Source of the DNA: Collinsella aerofaciens | Lineage (GTDB): Bacteria > Actinomycetota > Coriobacteriia > Coriobacteriales > Coriobacteriaceae | Length of the DNA stretch: 64,000 nucleotides | Assembly (NCBI RefSeq): GCF_902364945.1 | Contig: NZ_CABJFS010000005.1 | Location: 1 to 64,000 of the forward strand | Direction: 5' to 3' | Part shown: positions 46,765-56,219 of the stretch, piece after piece | How the letters are laid out: each line of letters opens with the position of its first letter | How positions within the stretch are numbered: position 1 is the stretch's first letter | The notes under the pieces: generated by a model | What the model saw: only the letters and a program-made list of their open reading frames with translations | Told to the model about the DNA's origin: nothing | The model's database searches: none | Translations under genes and position numbers: made by a program

Positions 46765-47775
46765 CTAGATTTCGCGCACGCTCTGGCGCTCGACAAAATA
46801 CGTCGATACGGCCGTCTTGCAGGTATAGCTCTTGGGATTGCGGATGTTGCCCACCAGGCGGCGCACCGCGATCTCGCCCACCTCGTGCTTGGGAACGTGC
46901 ACCGTAGTGAGCGGCGGGTTGGAGAAGGCGCCCAGAGACAGGTCGTCAAAGCCGATGATCGAGACATCCTCGGGCACGCGTACGCCGTGTTCGTTCAGCG
47001 CGCGCATGGCGCCCACGGCAAGCACATCGTTCTCGGCAAAGAAAGCCGTCGGCAGGTCGTCGCGCGAGATGCTGTCGAGCCACACGCCCATGTCGCGATA
47101 AGCGCCCTCGAGCGTGGTGTTCAGCGTGACGCGCCATGCCGGATTGGCCTCGAGGCCCGCATCCTCAAGCGCTTGGCGATAGCCGCGCTCGCGATCCTTA
47201 AAGTTGCGGATGCGAAGGTCGCCTGCCAGATAGCCGATATGCTTGTGACCCTTCTCGATAAGGTAATCCACGGCACGCAGCACCGAATCGATGTTGGCAA
47301 TGACTACGGCATCAAAGTACTGGCGGTCGCTCCAACCGTCGAGCACGATCAGGTGGGCGGCGGCGTTGGCAAACAGGGCGTAGTCTTCCTCGCCCAGCTC
47401 GGTGCCCATCAGCACGATGGCGGCAGCCGGGTCGGCGATAAGGCCCTCGACCTGCGGGCGCACGGCGTTCAGGTCGCTAAAGTCGAGCGAGACAAAGCTC
47501 GTGCTCATGCCGTGGCGACGCGCCTGGCGCTCCACGCCCTCGATGACCGCGGGATGGAAGGTGCTCTCGTCCAGAATGGCGCCCGTCTTGCGCGCAAGCA
47601 CAAACTGGATGCTCTCGAGCTGCGTCGACTGCTGATAGCCGAGCGACTGCGCGCACTCCAAGATGACCTTGGCGGTCTCCTCGCTCACGCTGCGCTTGCG
47701 GTTGAGCGCGTTGGACACGGTTGCGGGCGAAAAACCGGTGATGCGGCTGATCTCGCGAACACTTGCTTTGGCCAT
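46765..47775 (-). CDS. LacI-family transcriptional regulator
   Basis: 336 aa from the ATG at 47775 (GGGGGAACA upstream). The DNA-binding head is complete: ASVREISRITGFSPATVSNA, LNRKRSVSEETAKVILECA with the hinge helix. The periplasmic-binding-protein-like core includes GLIADPAAAIVLMGTELG, GHKHIGYLAGDLRIRNFKDR and PTAFFAENDVLAVGAMRAL. It is encoded directly upstream of the isomerase-transketolase-kinase operon on the same strand and is separated from it by a terminator and a site cluster. Its own promoter has the same sites, so autoregulation is likely. Confidence 0.93.
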   Translation of the reverse strand: MAKASVREISRITGFSPATVSNALNRKRSVSEETAKVILECAQSLGYQQSTQLESIQFVLARKTGAILDESTFHPAVIEGVERQARRHGMSTSFVSLDFSDLNAVRPQVEGLIADPAAAIVLMGTELGEEDYALFANAAAHLIVLDGWSDRQYFDAVVIANIDSVLRAVDYLIEKGHKHIGYLAGDLRIRNFKDRERGYRQALEDAGLEANPAWRVTLNTTLEGAYRDMGVWLDSISRDDLPTAFFAENDVLAVGAMRALNEHGVRVPEDVSIIGFDDLSLGAFSNPPLTTVHVPKHEVGEIAVRRLVGNIRNPKSYTCKTAVSTYFVERQSVREI

Positions 47776-47849
47776 TGTTCCCCCTAGCAACGGCCGTGGC
47801 GGAGCATCGCGACTCGATGGCTCGGCAACTAAACGACCGCAAATTCAAT

Positions 47850-47886
47850 CTAAACAGAATAGTAAATGTTTAATAGCTAGTTTAGC
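47850..47886. promoter_or_regulatory. TAAACA sites in the LacI gene promoter
   Basis: CTAAACA (47850-47856), TGTTTAAT about 47868-47875 and GTTTAG at the end, 75-110 bp before the regulator start. They match the sites at 22.4-22.8 and 46.5 kb. Confidence 0.55.
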
Positions 47887-47944
47887 CTGTTGTCAAGCGA
47901 AGCGACGCGACTATTCCCCCAACGGGCGCATTTGCTCGGTAGCT

Positions 47945-48058
47945 AATTTGGGACGGGGCTATTTTGACTACTTTCGCCGCCGCTCCCACCAAATGATTTT
48001 TTAATCCCCGTCCCAGAAAAATCATTACCGAGGTAGGGAAAAAGCCCCGTCCCAAATT
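47945..48058. repeat. GGGACGGGGCT palindrome, second locus
   Basis: AATTTGGGACGGGGCT (47945-47960) faces AGCCCCGTCCCAAATT (48043-48058). Inside lie ATGATTTTTTAATCCCCGTC and AGAAAAATCAT. Matches the unit at 41535-41653, with the inner and outer parts rearranged. Confidence 0.75.
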
Positions 48059-48087
48059 GACTACATGGGGCGGGGCGTGAAAAACAT

Positions 48088-49062
48088 TTATCCCAGGACG
48101 CGGGCCATGCGCGTCTTGAACTCAGTCAGGAAGCGCGGGGCGTCGACGGTCAGCGCCACAAGCGCGCTCTTGTCCGGATCGGACAGGCGGTGCTCGTCGC
48201 AGATGGTGCGGCCGCGGTACTCGCCCAGCAGGTCGACGCGCAAATTGCAGCCGAGCGCACCCACGAGTGTGGGGTCGATCGCCACGGCAACAGCCAGGGG
48301 ATCGTGCAGTGCGCAGCCGCCCAGGTAGGGTGCGTTCATCTCGTACGAGCCAATGTAGTGCTCGACCATGCTCGCAAATGCGCAGCCCGCCATGGTGCCC
48401 GAGCCCGTCCAGCCGGCAACATCGCGGCGCGTGAGCACCACGCGATGCGTCACGTCCAGGCCCACCATGGTGAGCTTGCGACCCGAGCGCAGCACGGCGT
48501 CGGCGGCCTCGGGGTCGCTTGCCATGTTGGCCTCGGCACCCGCGCTCACGTTGCCGGGCACGGTCAGGGCGCCGCCCATCACCACCACGCGGCCGATAGA
48601 CATCATCGCCGCCGCATCGCGCTCCAGGGCAAGTGCCAAGTTGGAGAGCGGGCCGGTCGCCACGTAGATCAGGTCGGGACCATAGGTGCGCGCGGCATCA
48701 ATCAGGTAATCGACCGCCGCATTGCCATCGGCCGACGTCGCGCCCACCGGCTCGTACGGCGAGGCGGGCACGCTTGCGCCGCCAATGCCGTTCTTGCCGT
48801 GGATAAGCGTGGTGGACGCCGGCGGCGTGTAGGGTTCGGTCGCCTTCATGGGACGATCGGCGCCCAGGTACACCGGCACCTCGGGACGACCCAACAGGTC
48901 GAGCACCGCCAGGCAGTTGTGCGCCGACTGCTCGACGCGCACGTTGCCAAAGCATGTGGTAATGCCCACGAGCTCCACCTCGGGGCTCGCGATGGCATAG
49001 GCGAGCGCCATCGCATCGTCCACACCCATATCCAGATCAAGGATCAACTTCTTGATTGCCAT
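48088..49062 (-). CDS. Nucleoside hydrolase (IunH/RihA-C family)
   Basis: 324 aa. Splits ribonucleosides into base and ribose. The calcium-binding N terminus LDLDMGVDDAMALAYA (Asp11, Asp15, Asp16) is intact, as are TGPLSNLALALERD, VVMGGALTVPGNVSAGAEANMASDPEAA in pieces and the late Asp in CALHDPLAVAVAID. It starts 4 bp after the ribokinase stop (GGAGTAGAACAATG), so the two form an operon that takes nucleosides to ribose 5-phosphate. Confidence 0.94.
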   Translation of the reverse strand: MAIKKLILDLDMGVDDAMALAYAIASPEVELVGITTCFGNVRVEQSAHNCLAVLDLLGRPEVPVYLGADRPMKATEPYTPPASTTLIHGKNGIGGASVPASPYEPVGATSADGNAAVDYLIDAARTYGPDLIYVATGPLSNLALALERDAAAMMSIGRVVVMGGALTVPGNVSAGAEANMASDPEAADAVLRSGRKLTMVGLDVTHRVVLTRRDVAGWTGSGTMAGCAFASMVEHYIGSYEMNAPYLGGCALHDPLAVAVAIDPTLVGALGCNLRVDLLGEYRGRTICDEHRLSDPDKSALVALTVDAPRFLTEFKTRMARVLG

Positions 49063-49066
49063 TGTT

Positions 49067-50062
49067 CTACTCCGCTTCTCCGTCTACATCCAAACCGTCT
49101 AAACCAAACTTGCGCTCGACTTCCGCACGCGTGGGAATTGATTGCTGAGCGCCCAGGCGCGACACCGTCACCGCCGAGGCGCGTGCGCCCGCCGCCATGC
49201 ACTCAAAGAGCGGCAGACCCTGCAGGCGAGCCGCCGCAAGCGCGCCGATAAACGTATCGCCCGCAGCCGTGGTGTCGACCACCTCGCTCGAAAGCGCCGG
49301 CATGCGCAGCAGCTCACCGTCATCACCAAGTGCAACTGAGCCGTCGCCGCCTAGCGTGATGACCGCAGCCCCGGCGCCCTTGTCGAGCAGCGCATTGAGC
49401 GCGGCGGCGCAACTCGCGTCATCCGTGGGCAGAATGCCCGTCAGCACCTGGCACTCGGTCTCGTTGGGGCAGACCAGGTCGACCGCAGACCACGCTCCCG
49501 CCGGCAGGTCGCAGGCGGGTGCCGGGTTAAAGATCGTATAGAATCCCAGCTCGTGAGCGCAAGAGAGCGCCGCGGCCGTTGCCATCAGATCACATTCGCC
49601 CTGGACGATAAAGACGCTTCCGGCAGCCGGGGCAATCTCGCTGGCGTCGCCATCGAGCTCGTCGGGCACCAGGCGCCTCAGTGCGCGGGAAACGTCCTCG
49701 CCCGCAAGTGCATGGTTGGCGCCCGGCGACAGCACGATGCGGTTGTCGCTCTCGCAGCGAATGATAGTCGCGGTACCGGTCTCCACGCCATCGAGACGTG
49801 TCACAAGCTCAACGCCCACGCCGGCATCCTGAAGCCCCGCCACGAGCACATCGCCAAAGGTATCGCGACCGACCGCGCCGATCATGTGCGTGCACGCGCC
49901 CATACGCGCGGCAGCTACGGCCTGATTGGCGCCCTTACCGCCGGCGTTGGTGATAAAACCGCTGCCACCGACTGTCTCGCCCGCGCGCGGCATGCGCTCG
50001 CACGCCACCGAAAGGTCCATGTTCATGCTGCCGAACACCGCAACGATGCTGTGATCCGCCAT
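49067..50062 (-). CDS. rbsK: Ribokinase
   Basis: 331 aa PfkB-family kinase, converting ribose to ribose 5-phosphate. N-terminal VFGSMNMDLSVACERMPRAG, GGKGANQAVAAARMGA for sugar binding, and catalytic DTTAAGDTFIGAL with the base Asp. It is first of a two-gene unit with the nucleoside hydrolase. GAGGAGGTTTCC precedes the ATG. A GTTCAC-TTTGAT-GTGAAC palindrome 76 bp upstream may be its operator. Confidence 0.92.
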   Translation of the reverse strand: MADHSIVAVFGSMNMDLSVACERMPRAGETVGGSGFITNAGGKGANQAVAAARMGACTHMIGAVGRDTFGDVLVAGLQDAGVGVELVTRLDGVETGTATIIRCESDNRIVLSPGANHALAGEDVSRALRRLVPDELDGDASEIAPAAGSVFIVQGECDLMATAAALSCAHELGFYTIFNPAPACDLPAGAWSAVDLVCPNETECQVLTGILPTDDASCAAALNALLDKGAGAAVITLGGDGSVALGDDGELLRMPALSSEVVDTTAAGDTFIGALAAARLQGLPLFECMAAGARASAVTVSRLGAQQSIPTRAEVERKFGLDGLDVDGEAE

Positions 50063-50137
50063 GGAAACCTCCTCGTCCGTGGGCTCTGCACCCGCTGTCG
50101 GCCGTCAATCGCGTGCTCTCGCACCTCTATAACTTTA

Positions 50138-50155
50138 GTTCACTTTGATGTGAAC
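50138..50155. promoter_or_regulatory. GTTCAC-N6-GTGAAC palindrome upstream of rbsK
   Basis: A perfect 6+6 bp inverted repeat in the 186-bp divergent gap between rbsK and the acyltransferase gene. TACAAT at 50204-50209 could be a -10 for the plus-strand gene. Confidence 0.45.
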
Positions 50156-50248
50156 ACGCGCTTGAGCTTGCGCCAGCAGCAAGCATTCACAGGAACAGGC
50201 AGCTACAATGAATGTGTGCTGATTATTCTCGTCATTGGATGATGTTTT

Positions 50249-52465
50249 ATGGAACAATTCTCGCAATCGGGCTCGCGCGGTCGACGCCGCACGGGCAACG
50301 AGCCGGCACCGCACGAACGCGTGAAGGACGAATGCCGTGCCAACGAGCCGCAACGCACCACGAGCCCCCATCGCGCTTCCGCCAACAGCGCGGGCCGTGC
50401 CAACACTCCCGCCACGGAGCAGACGCCTGCTCGCCCCAAGTCCCGCTACATCCCTGCCCTTGACGGCCTGCGCACGCTTGCCGTCGTCGCGGTGGTGCTC
50501 TATCACCTCAACCTCACGTGGGCGCAGGGCGGCCTGCTCGGCGTCACGATCTTCTTTGTGCTTTCGGGCTATCTGATCACACGCCTGCTACTCAACGAAG
50601 TCGCTAAGACCGGTCGCATCGACCTCAAGAGCTTCTGGATCCGCCGTATCCGTCGCCTGGTCCCCGCCGTGGTAACCGTCGTGGTGGTGACCTGCGCGCT
50701 GTGCACCGTCTTCAACCACGTGATGCTCACCAAGATGCGCCCCGACATCCTGCCATCGCTGCTGTTCTTTAACAACTGGTGGCAGATTATGCAGGACGTC
50801 TCGTACTTCAACGCCCTGGGCGACCCCTCGCCGCTTACGCACTTTTGGTCGCTCGCCATCGAGGAACAGTTCTACCTGGTTTGGCCCCCGCTGCTGCTCG
50901 CTATGGTATCCATGCACATGAGCAAGCCCAACACGCGCCGCGTGGTTCTGGGCCTGGCTGCCGTCTCCGCCATCGCCATGATGGTGCTCTATAACCCTGC
51001 CGCCGACCCCAGCCGCGTGTACTACGGCACCGACACCCGCGTCTTCTCGCTGCTGCTGGGCGCCTGGATGGCCTTTATCCCCGATCGCGACCTGGCGCCG
51101 GTGCGTCTCGCTCATCGTTTGGGGCTCAATCGCCTGGCTGGCGCCGCCAAGCACGGCAAGAAGGCCGAGGGCAAGCCTGGCGAGAAGGCCGACGACGCAG
51201 CCGAGACCGCCCCGGCACAGCCGAGCGCCCTCGTGCGTTTTTGGTCCTCGCCCGCATCCATCGATGTGTTGGGCGTCGTGGGTCTGGTTGGCCTTGCCGC
51301 CATGGTCGCGCTCACCAACGGCTACACCGCCTTCCAGTATCGCGGAGGCACGCTGCTGTGCTCGATCCTCACACTCATGGTCATCGCGGCCTGCGTGCAG
51401 CCCCAGGGAATGGTTGCCCGCGCGCTGTCCGCCGAGCCGCTCGTGTGGGTTGGCAAGCGCTCATACAGCATCTACCTGTGGCACTATCCGCTGCTGTTGC
51501 TTATGAACCCGGTCGCCAACATCAACGATACACCGTGGTGGCAGTACATTTTGCAGGTGCTGTTGGTGGTCACCGTGGCCGAATGCTCATATCGCTTTAT
51601 CGAGACGCCGTTTAGAAAGGGCGCCTTTGGGCGCACCGTATCCGAGTTCCGCGACGGCACCACCACGCCCGCCAACTGGGTACGCGCGCATATTCCTGTG
51701 TGCGCCACTTGCGGGATCGTGCTTGTCATCGCGCTGGGCGGCCTGATCTTTGTGCCGGAGACCTCCGCGCTGAGCGGTGAGGGCGCCGAAGTCCTCAACA
51801 AGGAAGCCAAAAACACCGCGCCCACCGACCAGCAGGCGGCCGACGACACCGACAAGGACAACGACGGCTTCCCCGATGGCTCCTACGACCTGTTGATGAT
51901 CGGTGACTCCGTGTCGCTGCGCGCCGTTGATTCCTTTGACGGCGTGTTCCCGCACAGCCATATCGATGCCGAAAAGGGCCGCCAGTTTGATGCGGGCCGC
52001 GCGACATTTGAGGGCTATCTCCAACAGAACCTTGCCGGCAAGATCGTGGTCTTTGCGCTGGGCACCAACGGCTTGGTAACCGACGATCAGATCGACGCCA
52101 TCATGGCCGATGCGGGAGATAAGCGTATTGTGGTGTTTGTGAACACGCGCAGCCCGCAGCCGTGGGTTGGCTCTACCAACCAGGCCATCGCCAACGCCGC
52201 TACGCGCTACAAGAACGTGCGCGTTATCGATTGGTACGGATACAGTGCCAACCGCAACGACCTGTTCGATGGCGATGGCACGCACCTATCGACCACTGGC
52301 GTGACTGAATACCTCAACTTGATCCACGACGCAGTCAAGAAGGACCTGCCCGTGCATCCCGAGGATCACGTCAACGATCCGCAGCCGGCAGCCGTCAAGT
52401 CTGCCACCGACGCGCTCGTCAATGCGCTCGCTCTCAAGCCGCACAAGCTGGGCACCGACAAGTAA
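50249..52465 (+). CDS. OatA-like membrane O-acyltransferase with extracytoplasmic SGNH domain
   Basis: 738 aa. A 65-residue polar N-terminal tail precedes an acyltransferase_3 membrane domain of about ten helices (YIPALDGLRTLAVVAVVLYH, TIFFVLSGYLITRLL, HFWSLAIEEQFYLVWPPLLL). After residue 500 comes a linker and an SGNH hydrolase-like domain: LLMIGDSVSLRA (Ser), VFALGTNGLV (Asn) and DGTHLSTTGVTEY (Asp/His). This layout is that of OatA, which O-acetylates peptidoglycan and gives lysozyme resistance. A charged cytoplasmic insert (AKHGKKAEGKPGEKADD) is present. The ribosome site is weak (GGATGATGTTTT). Confidence 0.9.
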   Translation: MEQFSQSGSRGRRRTGNEPAPHERVKDECRANEPQRTTSPHRASANSAGRANTPATEQTPARPKSRYIPALDGLRTLAVVAVVLYHLNLTWAQGGLLGVTIFFVLSGYLITRLLLNEVAKTGRIDLKSFWIRRIRRLVPAVVTVVVVTCALCTVFNHVMLTKMRPDILPSLLFFNNWWQIMQDVSYFNALGDPSPLTHFWSLAIEEQFYLVWPPLLLAMVSMHMSKPNTRRVVLGLAAVSAIAMMVLYNPAADPSRVYYGTDTRVFSLLLGAWMAFIPDRDLAPVRLAHRLGLNRLAGAAKHGKKAEGKPGEKADDAAETAPAQPSALVRFWSSPASIDVLGVVGLVGLAAMVALTNGYTAFQYRGGTLLCSILTLMVIAACVQPQGMVARALSAEPLVWVGKRSYSIYLWHYPLLLLMNPVANINDTPWWQYILQVLLVVTVAECSYRFIETPFRKGAFGRTVSEFRDGTTTPANWVRAHIPVCATCGIVLVIALGGLIFVPETSALSGEGAEVLNKEAKNTAPTDQQAADDTDKDNDGFPDGSYDLLMIGDSVSLRAVDSFDGVFPHSHIDAEKGRQFDAGRATFEGYLQQNLAGKIVVFALGTNGLVTDDQIDAIMADAGDKRIVVFVNTRSPQPWVGSTNQAIANAATRYKNVRVIDWYGYSANRNDLFDGDGTHLSTTGVTEYLNLIHDAVKKDLPVHPEDHVNDPQPAAVKSATDALVNALALKPHKLGTDK

Positions 52466-52490
52466 CCTGCAGCGCAAACTTCCCACATCC

Positions 52491-52523
52491 GGGGGGGGTG
52501 CCTGCCACGGCAGGCACCCCCCC
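52491..52523 (+). terminator. Hairpin terminator of the acyltransferase gene
   Basis: GGGGGGTGCCTGCC pairs with GGCAGGCACCCCCC around AC, 27 bp after the stop. No T-tract, but the stem is very stable. Confidence 0.65.
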
Positions 52524-52704
52524 TCCGGCAGTTAGGGACGTTCCTTATGTGCCGGCACCTAGGGACACTCCTGACACAGCCGAGGAATGCCCTCCTTGCG
52601 ACCGAATTCTGGGCGCCTCGCCACCCCGAGCGTTGTTTCCAAGCCCACACCCGCAGCAGCAAACAACCCAAAATCACTCTTTTCGAGCCGGCTCCAAGAG
52701 GTCG

Positions 52705-52932
52705 TGGACAAAAAGGGGCAAATATGAGTACTGTTACCATTTTAGTAGCAGGCAAAACCACCCAAAATGACGCCCATGCGGTAGCGCACGACCTTTCCAG
52801 TTGACCAGAATGGCCGGCTTAGGACTTGGAGCTGCGCTTTTAATGAACAGATTTTTAGATATGTTCATTATTTTCCTTGTCGTAAATGCTATTGGCCAGG
52901 CGACAGTACTCATATATGGCATTTTTTGTCCA
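52705..52932. repeat. Inverted-repeat-bounded 228-bp non-coding element
   Basis: 34-bp arms at 52705-52738 and 52899-52932 share TGGACAAAAA and ATATGAGTACTGT and match at 28 of 34 positions. The interior has an 8-bp hairpin (AATGAACA/TGTTCATT, 52842-52869) and no convincing gene. It could be a MITE-like element or a folded RNA. The rest of the gene-free interval 52466-53015 holds only the terminator and a GGGACGTTCC-type module (52527-52573). Confidence 0.65.
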
Positions 52933-53015
52933 CACGCATATTACTAACCCCCTATAACAGGCAAAATACAGGCCGCAACCCATGGCAGCGGCCTGTTTGG
53001 AGTCCAAAAGAGGCA

Positions 53016-54278
53016 CTAAGCGCTGTAGCCCATCGCTTGCAGCACAAACATGACGACCGTCAGCACCGTAATCACGCCGATAGTCGCCCAAGTGAGCACG
53101 TTCCACACGCGGCCGTTGCGGTTGGCACCCATAATGTGACGGTCGGCGGCGATAACCACCTGGAACACCAGAACCACGGGCAATAGCACGCCATTGATGA
53201 CCTGCGAGGTCATCATAATCTGGAACAGATCGACACCGGGCATAAGCACCAGTACGGCAGAGATACCGATGATGGCCGTAATGATGCCGCGATATACCGG
53301 GGCCTCGTCCCAGCTGCGGTCGGCACCGCGCTCCCAGCCAAATGCCTCGCAGATAGCGCTCGACGTAACGCCCGGCAGCACGCAGGCAGCCAAGAAGCTC
53401 GCCGCGACCAGGCCCGAGGCAAACAGCACCGTGGACCACTGACCCGCGATGGGCTCCAGCGCGCGGGCGGCATCGGCAGCATCGCTAATCTGAATACCCG
53501 CCGGGAACAGCACCGTACCGGTCGTGATGATAATAAAGCCCGCAATGATATCAGCAGCGATCGAGCCGCTCACGGTATCAATACGCTGCAGCACGATGTC
53601 GTCCTCGCCCGCATTCTTATCGACCACGTTGTTCTGCGCCAAGAAAATCATCCACGGCGCGATGGTGGTACCGATCGTTGCGACCACGAGCGACACGTAG
53701 CTGGGGTCATTTTGGATGTTAGGCACGACCAGGTCGACCGCGACCTCACCCCAGTTGGGGCCAGCCATAAACGCGGCGACAATATAGGTCACGAAGACGC
53801 AGCTTACCAGCAGCAGAATCTTCTCGATGCGCTGGAAACTACCCGACATGGTAAGCATCCACACCAGCAGCGCCACCAACGGCACCGAGATGCTCGCCGG
53901 CACGCCAAAGAGAGCAAGGCCGCTCGCGATACCCGCAAACTCCGAAATGGTCACAGCCGTGTTGGCGATCAACAGCGCCGCCATAGCAAGTACACTCTTG
54001 CGCACGCCAAAGCGCTCGCGAATGAGCGATGCCAGGCCCTTGCCCGTGACGCAGCCGCAGCGCGCCGCGGTCTCCTGCGTCACGATGAGCAGCACAGTCA
54101 TAACGGGAAGCATCCAGAGCATCTTGTAGCCATAGCTGGCGCCCGCGCTGGAATACGTTGCAATGCCGCCGGCGTCATTGCCCGAAAGCGCCGCCAGCAG
54201 ACCGGGACCCATAGCGCCAAAGATGGCCGCGATGGTCAACTTTTGCTTGGTGCCCGACTTTTGCTTGGTATTTTGCAC
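53016..54278 (-). CDS. NRAMP-family transporter, NRMT (magnesium-type) candidate
   Basis: 420 aa from a GTG at 54278 (AGGTGG upstream), 8 bp after the stop of the MgtE-like gene, so co-transcribed. About eleven membrane helices. In classical NRAMPs helix 1 reads DPGN and helix 6 has MPH; here they read NDAGGIATY and TIAPWMIF. Loss of the metal-ligand Asn and Met is the signature of NRAMP-related magnesium transporters, one of which is known from the related Eggerthella lenta. With an MgtE-like partner, Mg2+ is a better guess than Mn2+. Confidence 0.85.
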   Translation of the reverse strand: MQNTKQKSGTKQKLTIAAIFGAMGPGLLAALSGNDAGGIATYSSAGASYGYKMLWMLPVMTVLLIVTQETAARCGCVTGKGLASLIRERFGVRKSVLAMAALLIANTAVTISEFAGIASGLALFGVPASISVPLVALLVWMLTMSGSFQRIEKILLLVSCVFVTYIVAAFMAGPNWGEVAVDLVVPNIQNDPSYVSLVVATIGTTIAPWMIFLAQNNVVDKNAGEDDIVLQRIDTVSGSIAADIIAGFIIITTGTVLFPAGIQISDAADAARALEPIAGQWSTVLFASGLVAASFLAACVLPGVTSSAICEAFGWERGADRSWDEAPVYRGIITAIIGISAVLVLMPGVDLFQIMMTSQVINGVLLPVVLVFQVVIAADRHIMGANRNGRVWNVLTWATIGVITVLTVVMFVLQAMGYSA

Positions 54279-54286
54279 GCGACCAC

Positions 54287-56131
54287 CTAACCCATGACCG
54301 ACATGGTGAGCAGCACCGCAGCGGCGCAGTACGCTACGCACGAGATCATGACGGCAATAACGTTCATGGCGGTGCCCGACGTGTTGAGATCGTGCTCGTC
54401 ACGCCAGAACAGCACCATCAGGTAAATCACGGCACTCATGTTGCCAACCAGGCAAATGATGGCGGCGATATTAAAGCACCCGGTAAAGAGTTGCTCCTCA
54501 AACATGGACGCATCGGGGAACGCAGCGGTGCGCACCAGCTGGGCGCACAGGTAGGTCACGAGTGACAGAATCAGGCCCATGCCCGTGCTCTGGAAGAAGA
54601 ACCCCAGATACGGCTTGGGCTCGTCGTCGTGACCGTCGTATTCCAGGAAGTAGTTCTTGACGAACGACACCATGCGCGAGGCCGCCAGCAGCACGAGCGG
54701 CATGGCGCACATGGGGAACACCACCAGATGCGCGGAGCCGAGCGCCGTTCCCAGCACGGTCGCCATGATGCACGACGCGATGCCCCATACAACAACCCAG
54801 TACTGGCGATGTACGAACCAGCTGAGCACGTTCGTCGAGTCGTCCGACGCGCTATCGCCCGAGCCGACACCGGCGATCTGCAGGTCCTCCTGATGTTCCT
54901 CGGCGATAACGTCCATGGCGTCGTCGAAGGTTACGATACCCAGGATATGACGGTTCTCGTCGCAGACAGGGATGGCAACCAGGTCGTACTTGGTCATCTC
55001 GTCCGTTACGTCTTCCTGGTCCTCGTCGGGCGACACATAGACCAGGTCGCGATAAGCCAGCTGACCCAGCGTGGCGTCGCGGTCGGCTACGATCAGCGTG
55101 CGCAGCGAAAGCACGCCGGTCAGCATGCCGCTCGGATCCTCGGTATAGACGTAGTAGACGCTCTCGAAGTCCTCGTCGAGCTCGCGAATCGCCTCGATGG
55201 CGTCACCGACCGTTGCCGTGGCGGGCAGGGAGACAAACTCCGAGGTCATGATACGGCCGGCGGTGTTGTCCTCATACCCCAGCAGGTTACGAATCGCTTT
55301 CTCTTCCTTGACGCCCATCAGGCGCAGGAGCTTCTCGGCCTTCTCGTAATCGAGCTCGTCGATCAGATCGGCGGCGTCGTCCGGGTCCATCATGGCCAGC
55401 ATCGACGATGCGTCGGTGTCGGACAGGCCCTCGAGCATCTCGGTCATGAGCTCGTCGTCGTCGAACTCCGAGATGGCCTCGGCGGCCTGGGCAGTATCGA
55501 GCTGCGCAAACACCTGCGCACGCAGGCGCGGGTCAAGCTGCTCGATAATGTCGGCGATGTCGGCAGGGTGCAGCTCGCCGAGCGTCTTGTGCGACACCGA
55601 GAGTTGGATGTTCTTGGTCGAGCGGTCGAGCAGGTCCATGTAGGACCAAGCGATGATGTCCTCACTGAGCGGCTTGCCCAGGTGCTTCATAAAGCCTTCG
55701 ACGATATGCTCGAGCGTGGGGCTGATCGCGCGTAGCAGACCGCGGGCACCGACCTCGGCGCCCAGCAGGCGCAGCTGGTTTTCGCCCGACATGGAAAACT
55801 TGATGTCGTTTACGCGCACGACCTTCATGCCCTGCGTGTCGACGATCTGCTTGTTGAGCACGTCGCGGGCGAGCAGGAGTTCGGTCGGCTGCAGGTACGA
55901 AAAACGGATTTCGGTGGCCGACGTCTTAAGGTGTACACCCGTCTCGTCGATACGGTCGACCCATTTGCGCCAGCTGATCATAAACGGCGTCTTGCCGGGT
56001 CCGCGGAACGCGAGCGACGTCACGTGCGGAAAAACTTCGCCGGTAGCAATGCCAAAATCGTTCACAACGCCGAGCTTTTCGCCATCGACGTCCAAGACCG
56101 GCAATTTGAGCATCTCACTCAGATAATTCAA
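54287..56131 (-). CDS. MgtE-like magnesium transporter/regulator with PRC-barrel, CBS and membrane domains
   Basis: 614 aa from a TTG at 56131 (GGGGAG 8 nt upstream). In order: PRC-barrel-like start (LPVLDVDGEKLGVVNDFGIA), MgtE N superhelical domain (LHPADIADIIEQLDPRLRAQ, MLAMMDPDDAADLIDELDYE), two CBS domains (IMTSEFVSLPATATVGDAIE; VYVSPDEDQEDVTDEM), then five membrane helices. The C-terminal membrane region is not an obvious MgtE channel, so it may gate or assist its partner, the NRAMP-type protein encoded just downstream. The leader has a possible cis-regulatory RNA. Confidence 0.85.
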   Translation of the reverse strand: MNYLSEMLKLPVLDVDGEKLGVVNDFGIATGEVFPHVTSLAFRGPGKTPFMISWRKWVDRIDETGVHLKTSATEIRFSYLQPTELLLARDVLNKQIVDTQGMKVVRVNDIKFSMSGENQLRLLGAEVGARGLLRAISPTLEHIVEGFMKHLGKPLSEDIIAWSYMDLLDRSTKNIQLSVSHKTLGELHPADIADIIEQLDPRLRAQVFAQLDTAQAAEAISEFDDDELMTEMLEGLSDTDASSMLAMMDPDDAADLIDELDYEKAEKLLRLMGVKEEKAIRNLLGYEDNTAGRIMTSEFVSLPATATVGDAIEAIRELDEDFESVYYVYTEDPSGMLTGVLSLRTLIVADRDATLGQLAYRDLVYVSPDEDQEDVTDEMTKYDLVAIPVCDENRHILGIVTFDDAMDVIAEEHQEDLQIAGVGSGDSASDDSTNVLSWFVHRQYWVVVWGIASCIMATVLGTALGSAHLVVFPMCAMPLVLLAASRMVSFVKNYFLEYDGHDDEPKPYLGFFFQSTGMGLILSLVTYLCAQLVRTAAFPDASMFEEQLFTGCFNIAAIICLVGNMSAVIYLMVLFWRDEHDLNTSGTAMNVIAVMISCVAYCAAAVLLTMSVMG

Positions 56132-56219
56132 TGGTGCTCCCCATCATTATTCCTCCAGACGCGACCGCGCGTGCGGCGTCCGGGGGCTTCTGGATATGTA
56201 TACGCATGCGCGGGCGGCA

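Noticed and set aside
53016..54278. Plain Mn2+ NRAMP (MntH) label
   Set aside because: The DPGN and MPH metal-site motifs of Mn2+ transporters are both altered.
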